From contig NZ_LMUQ01000052.1 in NCBI RefSeq assembly GCF_009765865.1, positions 342,864-406,863 on the forward strand: a stretch of 64,000 nt of DNA, given 5' to 3'. The notes under the pieces were generated by a model. That model did not search any database, was not told where the DNA came from, and saw only the letters and a list, made by a program, of their open reading frames with translations. Positions 17,767 to 27,451 of this stretch are shown piece after piece. Positions within the stretch are counted from its first letter, which is position 1, and each line of letters opens with the position of its first letter. This DNA comes from Acidisoma sp. L85 (GTDB lineage: Bacteria > Pseudomonadota > Alphaproteobacteria > Acetobacterales > Acetobacteraceae). A program made the translations under genes and the position numbers.

Positions 17767-19343
17767 CGGCCCAGTTCTCTGCGCCGCGACGCCGCGCTCA
17801 TGATAGCCTCTTGCGTCGCGTCGGCGCGGCTGAAGACACCCGTGATGCGTCCATCCGCAACCACTATAACGCGGTCTCCCATCCGCAGAACTTCCGGCAG
17901 GTCGGAGGAAATAAGCAAGATGGCGAGCCCGCGCTCGGCCAATGAACGCACGATAGCGTGGACATGCGCCTTGGTGCCGATATCTATACCGTGCGTCGGT
18001 TCATCGAGAATCAGCACCCCCGGATTCATCGCTAGCCACTTTGCGAGAACGACCTTCTGGCGGTTGCCGCCTGAGAGCGTCGCCACAGCTTGATCGATGG
18101 TTTGCGCCTTGATCTGTAAGTCCGCGGCGTAGCGGCGGCTCACATCCCGCTCTCGGGCCGGGCTTACGACACCAAAATGCGAAAGCCGGCCCATTATCGG
18201 CAGCACAAGGTTCCGCATGATGGAGAGGCGGGGAATGAGGCCCTCGCCGTCACGGTCCTCGGGTAGATAGGCCAGGCCCAGGGATAGCATTTGACGCGGA
18301 TTGGAAACTTTGGTCAGTTTGCCGTCGACAAAGATTTGCCCGGAAGTCGGCGGTGTCGCGCCAAAGATCGTTTGCGCGATCTCGCTACGCCCTGCGCCGA
18401 CCAGTCCAGCCATCGCGACGACTTCACCTGCCCGAACGTCGAATGAAACGTTCTCGAAGACTCCACGCTGGGCAAGACCGCGGACGCTGAGACGAACCTC
18501 GCCGAGATGGCTCGGCACAGCGCGTGGCGTCTCAGCCGCCAATTCGGTACGGCCGGGATAGAGGTCCTCAATGGAGCGGCCAACCATTAGGCGAACGACG
18601 GCGGCCTCGTCGAGCTCGGCTGCCGCCCTTGTTGTTACATGCTGACCATCGCGTAACACCGTGACACTGTCGACTAGGTCCTCGAGTTCCTCAAGGCGAT
18701 GGGAGATGAAGACAATCGAGGTGCCTCGATCACGCAGTCGCCGAACCACCCGAAAAAGGCGTTCGGTCTCTGAAGGCGTCAAAGCCGCCGTGGGCTCATC
18801 GAGAAAAAGGAGCCGATCGACGCCTTCGGCCATTGCTCGGGCGAATTCGACGAACTGCATCTCCCCGATCGAAAGGCCGGCTACCATTGCGGTTGGGCTA
18901 AGTCCGGCTTCGAGATCGCAAAGCAGTTCGGCAGAGCGGTCATACATACGTCGCCGGTCGATAGTGCCCAGGCGGTGCAGCGGCTGGACTCCCATGAAGA
19001 TATTTTCAGTCACATCAAGATGTGGAAACAGCTTCGGGTCCTGGTAGACGGCAACAACCCCAGCCCGCCGAGCCTCCATGGGTGTTCGGAATAGTCGGGG
19101 AACACCGTCTAGGAAGACTTCGCCGTGGTCAGCGACGTGAAGGCCGGAGACAATCTTGACCAGTGTCGATTTTCCTGCCCCGTTTTCACCGAGCAAGGCA
19201 TGAATTTCGCCCGGCGCAATGTCGAAGCTGACAGCGCGGAGGGCGTGAATCCCCCCAAAGCTTTTGCTTAACTGCGATACGGACAGCCGGGCCACGCCCG
19301 ATCCGGCTGAACCTTCCAGCACCGTACCGGGCGTGGCTATCAC
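17763..19343 (-). CDS. Sugar ABC transporter ATPase, double-domain (system 2)
   Basis: A 526-aa RbsA/XylG-type ATPase. Domain 1 has LLGENGAGKST, Q-loop VYQDPKLFP, LSIGEMQFVEFARA and LLFLDEPTAALT. Domain 2 has GLVGAGRSE in place of the P-loop, LSGGNRQKV and VLILDEPTHGIDIG. The GTG at 19343 is chosen because it overlaps the aldose dehydrogenase stop by exactly 4 bases, like every other junction in this operon; longer versions would run well into that gene. Confidence 0.9.
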   Translation of the reverse strand: MIATPGTVLEGSAGSGVARLSVSQLSKSFGGIHALRAVSFDIAPGEIHALLGENGAGKSTLVKIVSGLHVADHGEVFLDGVPRLFRTPMEARRAGVVAVYQDPKLFPHLDVTENIFMGVQPLHRLGTIDRRRMYDRSAELLCDLEAGLSPTAMVAGLSIGEMQFVEFARAMAEGVDRLLFLDEPTAALTPSETERLFRVVRRLRDRGTSIVFISHRLEELEDLVDSVTVLRDGQHVTTRAAAELDEAAVVRLMVGRSIEDLYPGRTELAAETPRAVPSHLGEVRLSVRGLAQRGVFENVSFDVRAGEVVAMAGLVGAGRSEIAQTIFGATPPTSGQIFVDGKLTKVSNPRQMLSLGLAYLPEDRDGEGLIPRLSIMRNLVLPIMGRLSHFGVVSPARERDVSRRYAADLQIKAQTIDQAVATLSGGNRQKVVLAKWLAMNPGVLILDEPTHGIDIGTKAHVHAIVRSLAERGLAILLISSDLPEVLRMGDRVIVVADGRITGVFSRADATQEAIMSAASRRRELGR

Positions 19344-20365
19344 GCAGGCACCCGCGCGGCGTCCGGCATCAGCCCTTCGCGCTTTAGCTCGGCCCAAAGA
19401 TCCGGCGGAACCTCCGTCCGCATGAGGCCAGCGTTTCGCTCCACTTGCTCCGCAGAAATGGCGCCGGGGATCATCGACGCAACGCAGGGGTGGCCTAAGG
19501 GAAATTGAAGTGCCGCCGCGGCGATCGGAACGCGGTGACGTCGGCAGACCGCCTCGATCCCCGAGACGCGCTCCATGATCTCCGGCGGCGCGGACTTATA
19601 ATTATAAGTCGCGCCAGCCACAGCACCGGTTGCAAGAATTCCGGAATTATAGGGTCCGCCCAGAAGGATGCTGATGTTGCGCCGCTCGCAGAGCGGCAAT
19701 AACTCGTCGAGCGCCGCATGCTCAAGCAAGGTGTATCGTCCAGCAAGCAGGAAGCAATCGATATCACAGTCGCGTGCGAAGCGGAGACATGGCTCGATCT
19801 CGTTGACGCCGAGTCCGATGGCCCTGATCACTCCGGCGCGGCGAAGCTCTTCCAGTGCTCTGTATGCCCCGTCAACAGCGACACGAAAGTGCCGTTCGTA
19901 GCTTTCAGGTCCGTGGGTCCAAACGTCGACATCGTGGATATGCAGTATGTCGATGGTGTTCAGCCCAAGGCGCTGGAAACTTTGTTCCAGAGACCGCATC
20001 GTGGCGTCATAGCTGTAGTCAACCACCGGCTCGAAGTTGAGACCGCCGACGAACCAGCCCCGATCGATTTCGCCCGGCGGTCGCGGACGCAACCAGCGCC
20101 CGACCTTGGTTGACAGAACAAAGCTGTTACGTTCCTTGCTTCGCAGGACATGGCCGAAGCGATGCTCAGACAGGCCGTGACCGTATAACGGAGAGGTATC
20201 GAAAAGCTTCAGCCCGATCTGACATGCAGCTTCGACCGTCGCGAGAGCCTCCTCCTCGACCAGACGGCTCGAGAAATCGCCAAGAGGAGCGCCTCCCAGC
20301 CCAAGCTGGCTGACCCTCAGACCCGTCGTTCCGATTTCCCGGGTGGCTAGAGGATCGATGATCAT
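19340..20365 (-). CDS. Aldo/keto reductase, D-threo-aldose (L-fucose) 1-dehydrogenase-like
   Basis: A 341-aa AKR-fold enzyme. The catalytic set is visible: Asp and Tyr in LFDTSPLYGHGLSEHRFG, Lys in LSTKVGRWL and His in IDILHIHDVD. The segment LYGHGLSEHRFGHVL is characteristic of D-threo-aldose 1-dehydrogenases, which oxidise L-fucose, D-arabinose and similar sugars to lactones. It sits between a hydrolase and a sugar ATPase with 4-base overlaps on both sides, so it probably takes the imported sugar as substrate. Confidence 0.85.
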   Translation of the reverse strand: MIIDPLATREIGTTGLRVSQLGLGGAPLGDFSSRLVEEEALATVEAACQIGLKLFDTSPLYGHGLSEHRFGHVLRSKERNSFVLSTKVGRWLRPRPPGEIDRGWFVGGLNFEPVVDYSYDATMRSLEQSFQRLGLNTIDILHIHDVDVWTHGPESYERHFRVAVDGAYRALEELRRAGVIRAIGLGVNEIEPCLRFARDCDIDCFLLAGRYTLLEHAALDELLPLCERRNISILLGGPYNSGILATGAVAGATYNYKSAPPEIMERVSGIEAVCRRHRVPIAAAALQFPLGHPCVASMIPGAISAEQVERNAGLMRTEVPPDLWAELKREGLMPDAARVPA

Positions 20366-21315
20366 TCGTGATTTCCGATTTGGTGACGAAGGAACTTTCC
20401 CATGTCGTGAATAGCGCGCTCAGCTATGACGGCTCCCACGGCGCCAGCGGCTTCCACGAAGCCGTGTACGGTTCCGGGGTACACTCTCACCGAGAGTTCG
20501 TTCCCCGCAGCGCCCAGCCTGTCAGCGACGGCGATGTTCTCGTCATAGAGTATGTCGTATTGAGCGATGGTCATCATGACCGGCGGCAAGCCAGTAAGAT
20601 CGGCATGCAACGGGCTCGCTAGCGGGTCCCCGCGCTCAGCGGCATTCGGCACATAATTATCCCAAAACCAGCGCATGCGCGCTGTGGATAGCGGTAGATC
20701 GCCACCCCCGAACGCACGGTGCGATGGTGAGTCGTATCGATCAACATAAGAACCGTAGATGAGGCCTAGCGCGCGAAGGTTGTTCTCGGCCGCATCTCGC
20801 AACATCAGCGCGAGGGCCAGCGCAAGATTGGCACCAGCGGAGTCTCCACACAGAGCGAAACTCTTGGCCAAACCAAAATCGGCGGATCGTCGGGTAAGCT
20901 CTGCGATAAAATCTTGCAATCGGAGCAGTGGTAGCGGAAACGAGCTTTCGGGCGCCCGCGGATAGTCGACCAACATGACGGGCCTTCCGCTCTCCAGTGC
21001 AAGCCTTCGAGCCAAGTTGTCGTGCGTGTCGATGTCGAGCAGCGTCCATCCTCCCCCGTGGAGGTAGATCGTGGCCGGCTCAAGAGCGTCCGTGCTAACG
21101 GGTTGGTGCAGGCGACAACGCAGGCCCTCAAGCTCCATCTCCCGCGTCGCGGCCATCGTTGGTCCCCCATCATTCCAGGGGAGCCGTAGCGCTCGCGCGC
21201 TTTCGCGCAGCGTCTCCAACGGCACTGCACTGGCGTCAATCTGCCCCAACCCTTCGGCCAGTCGGACGAAGCTTGCAATCTCTGGGTCAAGATCGATGGC
21301 GCGCGGCTCGCTCAA
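20362..21315 (-). CDS. Alpha/beta hydrolase, hormone-sensitive lipase family
   Basis: A 317-aa esterase-type protein. HGGGW is the oxyanion-hole motif, GDSAG holds the nucleophile serine, Asp is in YDILYDE and His in VHGFVE. No signal peptide, so cytosolic. The start is a TTG at 21315 with no clear ribosome site. It is the first gene of the system 2 operon, ahead of an aldose dehydrogenase. It may release the sugar from an ester, or open the lactone the dehydrogenase makes; both are guesses. Confidence 0.82.
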   Translation of the reverse strand: MSEPRAIDLDPEIASFVRLAEGLGQIDASAVPLETLRESARALRLPWNDGGPTMAATREMELEGLRCRLHQPVSTDALEPATIYLHGGGWTLLDIDTHDNLARRLALESGRPVMLVDYPRAPESSFPLPLLRLQDFIAELTRRSADFGLAKSFALCGDSAGANLALALALMLRDAAENNLRALGLIYGSYVDRYDSPSHRAFGGGDLPLSTARMRWFWDNYVPNAAERGDPLASPLHADLTGLPPVMMTIAQYDILYDENIAVADRLGAAGNELSVRVYPGTVHGFVEAAGAVGAVIAERAIHDMGKFLRHQIGNHE

Positions 21316-21578
21316 TGGGAAGCCGCAAAGCGATCTGCGAGCGTGTTCCGTCCATCCGGTCTGATGAGATATTGACCGAGACGGCTAATCTCACACCGGG
21401 AGTCGATTGTACAGATCGGAGACAAGTCTCCGGTCCATTGACCAGAACAAGTTGTTGGCACAGAATTTCCCCCGTTTTCCGCGCTAGCCCTCTACAGGGG
21501 CTTTTATCGTTAGGCGCGATACTGCATAATCTGGTCTGACAGGTCAAGGGTCTCGAAGCATGGGCAGGGCGACTGACG

Positions 21579-22322
21579 ATGGCTGATACACCGGCAAGGT
21601 TTCCAGCCGCGCGCCGCAAACGTTATGAGGAAATTGCGGAAAACCTTGAACTGCAGATCTTCTCGGGTCGGCTCCTGGAGGGAGAAAAGATTCCATCCGA
21701 GCGTGAATTGATGGAGCAGTTCGGGGTTGGTCGATCGACGGTGCGGGAAGCGCTCTTCTCACTTCAGCGCAAAGGACTTCTCTCGGCTCGTGCTGGTGCC
21801 GCGGCTCGCGTGACCAAGCCGACGCCGCAAACGATTGTCAGCGATCTCTCAGGCGCTGCCCGCCATTTTCTGAATCAGCCCAATGGTGCCCGGCATCTCC
21901 AGCATGCCCGTGCTCTGCTGGAAATTGGTCTTACGCGTGAGGTTGCCTTACGCGCCAGTGACGATGATCTTTCGACTCTGAGCGAGGCACTTGAGGCTAA
22001 TCGCTCGGCTATCGAAGGTAGCCAGAAAGCCTTTGAGCACACCGACCTCATGTTTCACTACACGCTCGCGATGATCGCCCACAATCCAATATTTACGTCG
22101 CTAAACCACGCCCTGAACGAATGGCTTGCTGAACAACGCTCCATGTCTGCGCGTGCAGGTGCGACCCGGATGGAGGTGTATCAACAGCATAAAGCCGTTT
22201 ACGACGCCATCCTCGCCCGCGATCCCGTCGGCGCCCAGGCGGCAATGGAGGTGCATCTCGCGGCCGTGTACCGCAACTACTGGAAAGCCCTTCAGCCGCT
22301 GGAAACGGGGACGGAGTACTAG
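21579..22322 (+). CDS. GntR/FadR-family transcriptional regulator (FCD domain)
   Basis: A 247-aa regulator with a winged-helix N-terminus (IPSERELMEQFGVGRSTVREAL) and a C-terminal FCD domain carrying conserved His positions in the LMFHYTLA region. It lies between the leftward system 2 operon, from which it diverges across 263 bases, and the rightward system 3 operon, so it could control either or both. Confidence 0.88.
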   Translation: MADTPARFPAARRKRYEEIAENLELQIFSGRLLEGEKIPSERELMEQFGVGRSTVREALFSLQRKGLLSARAGAAARVTKPTPQTIVSDLSGAARHFLNQPNGARHLQHARALLEIGLTREVALRASDDDLSTLSEALEANRSAIEGSQKAFEHTDLMFHYTLAMIAHNPIFTSLNHALNEWLAEQRSMSARAGATRMEVYQQHKAVYDAILARDPVGAQAAMEVHLAAVYRNYWKALQPLETGTEY

Positions 22323-22551
22323 CCGAGGTCGCCGCCTGACGCTGGACAGGGCCGCCCGTCAGGCGGCGGCAACTCGCACGTGCGCTGAAAATCAAACCTG
22401 TCAGACCATCCTGGGCGAAACCGGCAGGCCGACTAGTGTTCGGCCGGTGGTGGTCGTCGTCGCGGTTGATGATAGCGAGTAAACCGTCCATGTCTCAGCC
22501 CAGAAGGTTGATCATCTCCCTTGAAAAACGCGGAAAATCCTGTAAGACCAT

Positions 22552-22571
22552 ATATCAATCGCGCCTGATAT
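22552..22571. promoter_or_regulatory. Candidate operator upstream of system 3
   Basis: ATATCA-N8-TGATAT is a perfect 6-base inverted repeat 50 bases before the system 3 binding-protein start. A TTGAAA at 22521-22526 followed 16 bases later by TAAGAC could be the promoter, which would put the dyad just downstream as a repressor site. Confidence 0.35.
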
Positions 22572-22620
22572 GAGCGTGCTGTGGAAGGGTCTGAGCAAGA
22601 GACCCCTTTGGGAGGCCGGG

Positions 22621-23715
22621 ATGAGAACGGGGTTAAAGTTTGTCGCAAGCGCGATACTTCTTTCCACGATATCGGGCGTCGCCTTCGCTGACGACATTGT
22701 TGCGAGCGCACAGCATGATCTCGTCATCTATGCCGGGCCGCAAAATGGCTGGCATGGGCCAACCAGCGCGCCCAAACCGATCGCCGGAAAGAAGATCGCG
22801 TTCATCTCAAACGATGAAAGCAATGATGCCAACCATGCCTGGGGTGTCGCGATCACCGAAGCCGGGAGAAAAATCGGCTGGGACGTGACTGTCATCGACG
22901 GCAAAGCGACTCCCGTAGGCTGGAACACGGCCTTTAATCAGGCAATTGCATTGAAGGTCGATGGCATCATCACCTCCGCCGACGCAAAAAGTCTGAAGGA
23001 TGCGATCGCCGAAGCAGAGGCACGCAATATTCCAATTGTCGGCATTCATGCCGCGGCGCTTCCAGGGCCAGACAAGGAGCTTGGATTGTTCACGAACATT
23101 CAGGAGGACCCTCGCGACATTGGCAAAGCACAAGCCGATTGGATCATCGCGGACTCGAATGGCCATGCAAGGGTTGTCGTAACCAGTCACAATGAATTTG
23201 CTATCGCTGAAACTAAAAGCCGAGCGGTTGTGGAGCGCCTGAAAGCCTGCGCCGGGTGCAAACTTCTCGACTATGTTAACTCACCCATCGCTGAAGTCGC
23301 CCAGCGTCAACCCCAACTGGTTCTCTCTTGGGTACAGAGATACGGAACTCCGCTCTATGTGACGGCCGTCGCTGACTATACGCTTGACTTCCAGGTTCCC
23401 GCTTTGCGAGGCGCGATGATCGACCATTCGGCTGTTAAGCTCATCGGCGCGGATGGACAGCGCTCAGCCTATGAGCGCATCCGTAGTGGTCAGTATCAGG
23501 CGGTAACAGTGTCTGAACCAACAGAAATGCAAGCGTATCAGGCGATTGATGAGCTGAACCGTGCGCTTCACAACATGCCGCCGAGCGGATTTGTTCAAGC
23601 GCCGTATCTTGTCACACCTCAGAATGTTAACGCTGAGGGCGGCGACAAAGACGCATTTGCGCCGACCAACGACTACAAGAAGCACTACCTTGAGATTTGG
23701 GGCATCGAACCCTGA
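22621..23715 (+). CDS. Sugar ABC transporter substrate-binding protein (system 3)
   Basis: A 364-aa exported binding protein. The signal peptide ends near ISGVAFA-DD. The mature part has the ribose-type pattern GKKIAFISNDESND and VDGIITSADAKSLKDAI. The ATG at 22621 has GGGAGG upstream and gives a proper signal peptide; the ATG at 22570 would add 17 hydrophilic residues and is rejected. The ligand is unknown. It leads a three-gene transporter operon. Confidence 0.88.
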   Translation: MRTGLKFVASAILLSTISGVAFADDIVASAQHDLVIYAGPQNGWHGPTSAPKPIAGKKIAFISNDESNDANHAWGVAITEAGRKIGWDVTVIDGKATPVGWNTAFNQAIALKVDGIITSADAKSLKDAIAEAEARNIPIVGIHAAALPGPDKELGLFTNIQEDPRDIGKAQADWIIADSNGHARVVVTSHNEFAIAETKSRAVVERLKACAGCKLLDYVNSPIAEVAQRQPQLVLSWVQRYGTPLYVTAVADYTLDFQVPALRGAMIDHSAVKLIGADGQRSAYERIRSGQYQAVTVSEPTEMQAYQAIDELNRALHNMPPSGFVQAPYLVTPQNVNAEGGDKDAFAPTNDYKKHYLEIWGIEP

Positions 23716-23736
23716 GTCTGTCGAGATAATCGCAAC

Positions 23737-25236
23737 ATGACGGTGCCAGCTACCCATCAAGACGGGGAAGGCGTGCTGCTACTGGTCGAGGGAGTCAGCA
23801 GACGATTCGGCGGCACGCAGGCCCTGCAAGGTGTTAGCTTCTCGCTGCGCTCTGGCGAAGTTCATGCGCTTCTCGGCGAGAACGGCGCAGGCAAATCGAC
23901 GCTCATCAAAATACTCGCCGGGATCTATACCGCCGACAGCGGGGAAATCACGGGCCCTTGCGGCTCCACGCCGCCACTGCAGCCTATTCCGGGTATCTCC
24001 TTCGTTCACCAGGATCTTGGTCTTGTGCCCACGATGTCCGTTGCGGAGAACATCGCTCTCGGCACGGGTTTCGTGCGGCGCGGCGGACTTATCGATTGGT
24101 CGATGGCAGATCGCAGGGCGAGAGACGCGCTCTCCGCGATGGGTTGCGATATTCGAACCGACGAGCTGGTCGGCCGGCTGGCGGCGGCCGACAAATCGAT
24201 GGTTGCCATTGCTCGGGCTGTGGCAGTCAGGGCTCGCATCCTTGTGCTGGACGAACCGACGGCAACCTTACCTGAACGAGAGGTCGCGACGCTCCACGCT
24301 GTGCTGGCTCGTCTTAAGGCCGAAGGGCTCGGAATTCTCTACGTCACCCACAGGCTGGACGAGGTGTTTCGCTTCGCCGATCGCGCCAGCGTGTTACGTG
24401 ACGGCCGACTCCAGGTCACCGCGGAACTGTCTAAGCTCACGCCGAAGAGCGTGATGAGGCACATCGTCGGCCGGGATCTCGACCAGCTCTTTGCGAAAAG
24501 ATCACGCAGCGCGGGAAAGATCGTCCTGGAGGTGCGCGATCTTTGCTCCTCTCATGTCGGACCCGCTTCTTTCTCGGTCGCACAAGGTGAGGTCGTTGCC
24601 CTCGTCGGGTTACGTGGCTCTGGGAACGATGTGGTGGGACGGATGCTCTTCGGTGATATCACGCCAGTAAGCGGCAGTGTCTCGGTCGACGGGAAAACCG
24701 TGGGCCTCCGGTCTCCCGAAGACTCGATCGCCGCCGGCCTGGGCTTTGTTTCGAGTAAGCGTGTCGAGGAAAGCATCTGCATGGGTCTCTCCTTGCGCGA
24801 GAACCTATTCATCCATCCCGGCACCGCCAATCTTGCTAGTATAGGAACGCGTCACGAAAGGTCGATGTCCGACGGGGTCTTGAGAGACTTCGATGTCCGG
24901 CCGCCCGAAGCCGAGCGTCTTATCGCTATGCTTTCCGGCGGCAACCAGCAGAAAATCGTCTTGGCGCGCTGGCTCGCTGTAGGCCGCAAAGTTCTTGTTC
25001 TCGAGGAACCGACGATTGGCGTCGATGTCGGAGCCAGGTCGGAAATCTATCGAATGCTGGAGGACGCGCTGTCGGACGGATTAGCGGTAGTTCTCATATC
25101 CTCGGATTTCGATGAAGTGGTCGGGCTCAGCGACCGGGCTATCGCTTTTGACCGCGGCATGCAGATTGCCGTGATTGAGTCGGCGGAATTGACCGTTGGC
25201 CGCGTCTCCACGCTCTCCGCAGGGGCGGTGGAATGA
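23737..25236 (+). CDS. Sugar ABC transporter ATPase, double-domain (system 3)
   Basis: A 499-aa RbsA-type tandem ATPase. Domain 1 has LLGENGAGKST, FVHQDLGLVP and ILVLDEPTATL, but the signature position reads AAADKSMVAIARA instead of LSGGQ-like sequence. Domain 2 has a degenerate P-loop (GLRGSGND), a full LSGGNQQK and Walker B VLVLEEPTIGVDVG, where Glu replaces the usual Asp. The two half-sites are thus complementary. ATG at 23737, 21 bases after the binding protein. Confidence 0.88.
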   Translation: MTVPATHQDGEGVLLLVEGVSRRFGGTQALQGVSFSLRSGEVHALLGENGAGKSTLIKILAGIYTADSGEITGPCGSTPPLQPIPGISFVHQDLGLVPTMSVAENIALGTGFVRRGGLIDWSMADRRARDALSAMGCDIRTDELVGRLAAADKSMVAIARAVAVRARILVLDEPTATLPEREVATLHAVLARLKAEGLGILYVTHRLDEVFRFADRASVLRDGRLQVTAELSKLTPKSVMRHIVGRDLDQLFAKRSRSAGKIVLEVRDLCSSHVGPASFSVAQGEVVALVGLRGSGNDVVGRMLFGDITPVSGSVSVDGKTVGLRSPEDSIAAGLGFVSSKRVEESICMGLSLRENLFIHPGTANLASIGTRHERSMSDGVLRDFDVRPPEAERLIAMLSGGNQQKIVLARWLAVGRKVLVLEEPTIGVDVGARSEIYRMLEDALSDGLAVVLISSDFDEVVGLSDRAIAFDRGMQIAVIESAELTVGRVSTLSAGAVE

Positions 25237-26246
25237 TCTTAGATCCTCTGGCCATGGCTTCTCGCAGCCAGAGAATGTCATCATCACTCGTCAAAGCTCT
25301 CTCAACCTGGGGGCTACTGATCCTGCTGGCTTTCTTGATCGGGATTTTCTCGCTTCTCGCTCCGCACACTTTTCCGACGCTTTTCACCTTCAGCTCGCTC
25401 GCCAACAATCGATCAATCTACGCGCTCGCGGCACTCGCCGTGATGGTTCCCATGGCCGCCAATCAGTTCGACTTGTCTGTCGCATCAATGATCGGCATTT
25501 CGCAAATCCTCGCCATCGGGCTGCAGACCCAGCAAATGCTTCCTTGGTGGCTCGTGTGCATGCTAATCCTCGCGTTGGGTGTCCTTGTCGGCCTTGTCAA
25601 CGGCGTCTTGGTATCGCGCGTCGGTATAAGCTCCTTCATTGCGACGCTCGGAACAGGCTCCGCCTTGCTCGGAATTTTGCAGTGGTACTCGGAGGGGAGG
25701 CAGGTTATCGGCACGCTCGCACCGGCATACGTCGCGCTTGCCGGTCGGGTCGGATCCACCGTCATTCCATTGGCCTTCGTCTACGTCTTGGTCATGGGCG
25801 CCCTGCTGTGGATCTTGCTGGAGCGCCTGCCTTTCGGGCGCTTTCTTTATGTGCTCGGGGAGAATCCGAGGGCCGCGGAGCTCAATGGAATTGCCAGCTC
25901 GAAGTACGTGACCAGAGCTTTCATGCTCTCCGGTTTGATCGCAGCATTTGCCGGCCTTGTATTGCAGGCACAACTACAAGTAGGCCAGAGCACTGTCGGT
26001 CAGGAATTCCTCTTGCCGGCGTTTACCGGGGCGCTTCTCGGCGCGACTTCGATCCGGCCTGGCCGGACCAATGTCATCGGAACGCTTCTGGCCGTCGCCG
26101 TTCTTGCGGTTACCGTTGCCGGATTAAACCAGCTTGGCGCGCCATTCTTTGTCGAACCCTTGTTCAATGGCTTGATGTTAGTACTAGCGGTCGGTCTCTC
26201 CGTAACAGCCGCGCGGCGACGCGAGCGGCAGGCTACTCGCCGCTGA
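25233..26246 (+). CDS. Sugar ABC transporter permease (system 3)
   Basis: A 337-aa permease of the RbsC type with about nine to ten membrane segments. NQFDLSVAS is the family motif and LLPAFTGALLGATSIRPGRTN the late loop. ATG overlaps the ATPase stop (ATGA). Unlike systems 1 and 2 there is only one permease, so a homodimeric channel is expected. Confidence 0.88.
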   Translation: MILDPLAMASRSQRMSSSLVKALSTWGLLILLAFLIGIFSLLAPHTFPTLFTFSSLANNRSIYALAALAVMVPMAANQFDLSVASMIGISQILAIGLQTQQMLPWWLVCMLILALGVLVGLVNGVLVSRVGISSFIATLGTGSALLGILQWYSEGRQVIGTLAPAYVALAGRVGSTVIPLAFVYVLVMGALLWILLERLPFGRFLYVLGENPRAAELNGIASSKYVTRAFMLSGLIAAFAGLVLQAQLQVGQSTVGQEFLLPAFTGALLGATSIRPGRTNVIGTLLAVAVLAVTVAGLNQLGAPFFVEPLFNGLMLVLAVGLSVTAARRRERQATRR

Positions 26247-26317
26247 TCGGATGATCTGCACAAACTATCGCAGCAACGCCACTCAGTTCTATCGAATCTG
26301 ACCGACGCGGAGCGAAC

Positions 26318-27406
26318 ATGGCAATTTACCCAAGCAATACGACGGACCGCCGCGTCGATTCTGCGGACCTGCAGAAGGCCGCCAGCAGCATCTTCTCTGC
26401 TTGCAACATGGTGGAGGCGGATGCGGACCTATTGGCCAGAACCCTCGTTCATGCGGACTTGCGAGGCGTTCATTCACACGGCACGCTCCGTGTGCCGGAC
26501 TATGTGAAAAAACTCACGCGCGATGGGGTTGATCCGCGAGGCCGACCACGTGTTGTGCGCGATAAAGGTGCGGCGCTTGTTATCGATGCGTGCAACGCGA
26601 TGGGTCAGCTCTCTGGAACCTTTGCGATGCAGGCAGCGATCGAGAAGGCACGCGAAATCGGCGTCGCCTTTGCAGCGGTACGCGGTTCCAATCACTGCGG
26701 CGCGCTGGATTGGTATACCCTCATGGCAGCCCGTGTGGGTATGGTAGGCATCGCGGGGACCAATGCGCTGCCGACTATGGCTCCTTGGGGCGGCATTGAT
26801 AAAATCATTGGCATTAACCCGCTTTCCATTGCTTTTTCGGGGGAGAGTGTACCTCCCCTCGTGCTGGATTTTGCATTCGGTGCGACGGCGCATGGCAAGA
26901 TCCGGGTTTATCAGCAAAAGGGCAGCCCAATCCCGGAAGGCTGGGCCTTCGACAAGCATGGGCGTTCCACCACTATTGCCGCGGCTGCCTTGGAAGGTTT
27001 GATCCAGCCCATTGGGCAGCATAAGGGCGTCGGACTGGCGATGGCGATCGGAATGCTGTCAACGCTTTTGTCAGGGGCTGCCTACGGCACACAATCCGGC
27101 AATATGATCGATGGCGCGAAGCCGGGCGTTGACGGGCACTTTTTTGCTGTGATCAACCCCGACTTTTTTGAGGGAATTTCAGCCGTCAAGACGAGGGTCG
27201 ATGAAATCGTGCGGCAGGTGCATGAATCGAGGCCAGCGAGCGAGACGGCCCGCCTCCTCGTGCCCGGTGAACTCGAATTTGAATTTCAGGAACTATATAG
27301 GCAGGAGGGCATATTGCTTTCTAGGGAGACAATCGAAGGAATCCAATCCGCCGCCGCAAGTTTGGGATGCGACATCCCGCTGTCTCTAGCCAAAGCCGGC
27401 ACGTGA
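26318..27406 (+). CDS. Malate/L-lactate dehydrogenase-family oxidoreductase (Ldh2)
   Basis: A 362-aa NAD(P)-dependent 2-hydroxyacid dehydrogenase with the non-Rossmann Ldh2 fold. HADLRGVHSHG near residues 47-57 and RGSNHCGALDWY near 125-136 are the family's conserved motifs; the latter contains the catalytic His. Members reduce oxoacids such as pyruvate or 2,3-diketo-L-gulonate. It follows the system 3 transporter on the same strand by 71 bases and may process a product of the imported compound. Confidence 0.87.
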   Translation: MAIYPSNTTDRRVDSADLQKAASSIFSACNMVEADADLLARTLVHADLRGVHSHGTLRVPDYVKKLTRDGVDPRGRPRVVRDKGAALVIDACNAMGQLSGTFAMQAAIEKAREIGVAFAAVRGSNHCGALDWYTLMAARVGMVGIAGTNALPTMAPWGGIDKIIGINPLSIAFSGESVPPLVLDFAFGATAHGKIRVYQQKGSPIPEGWAFDKHGRSTTIAAAALEGLIQPIGQHKGVGLAMAIGMLSTLLSGAAYGTQSGNMIDGAKPGVDGHFFAVINPDFFEGISAVKTRVDEIVRQVHESRPASETARLLVPGELEFEFQELYRQEGILLSRETIEGIQSAAASLGCDIPLSLAKAGT

Positions 27407-27451
27407 CATCGCAATATCGCTGGATATGTGCTCAGCGGGTCGCGGTCTCAG

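Noticed and set aside
25196-26254. 352-codon plus-strand frame over the system 3 permease
   Set aside because: Out-of-frame shadow of the permease at 25233-26246, which has the family motifs and the proper overlap with the ATPase.
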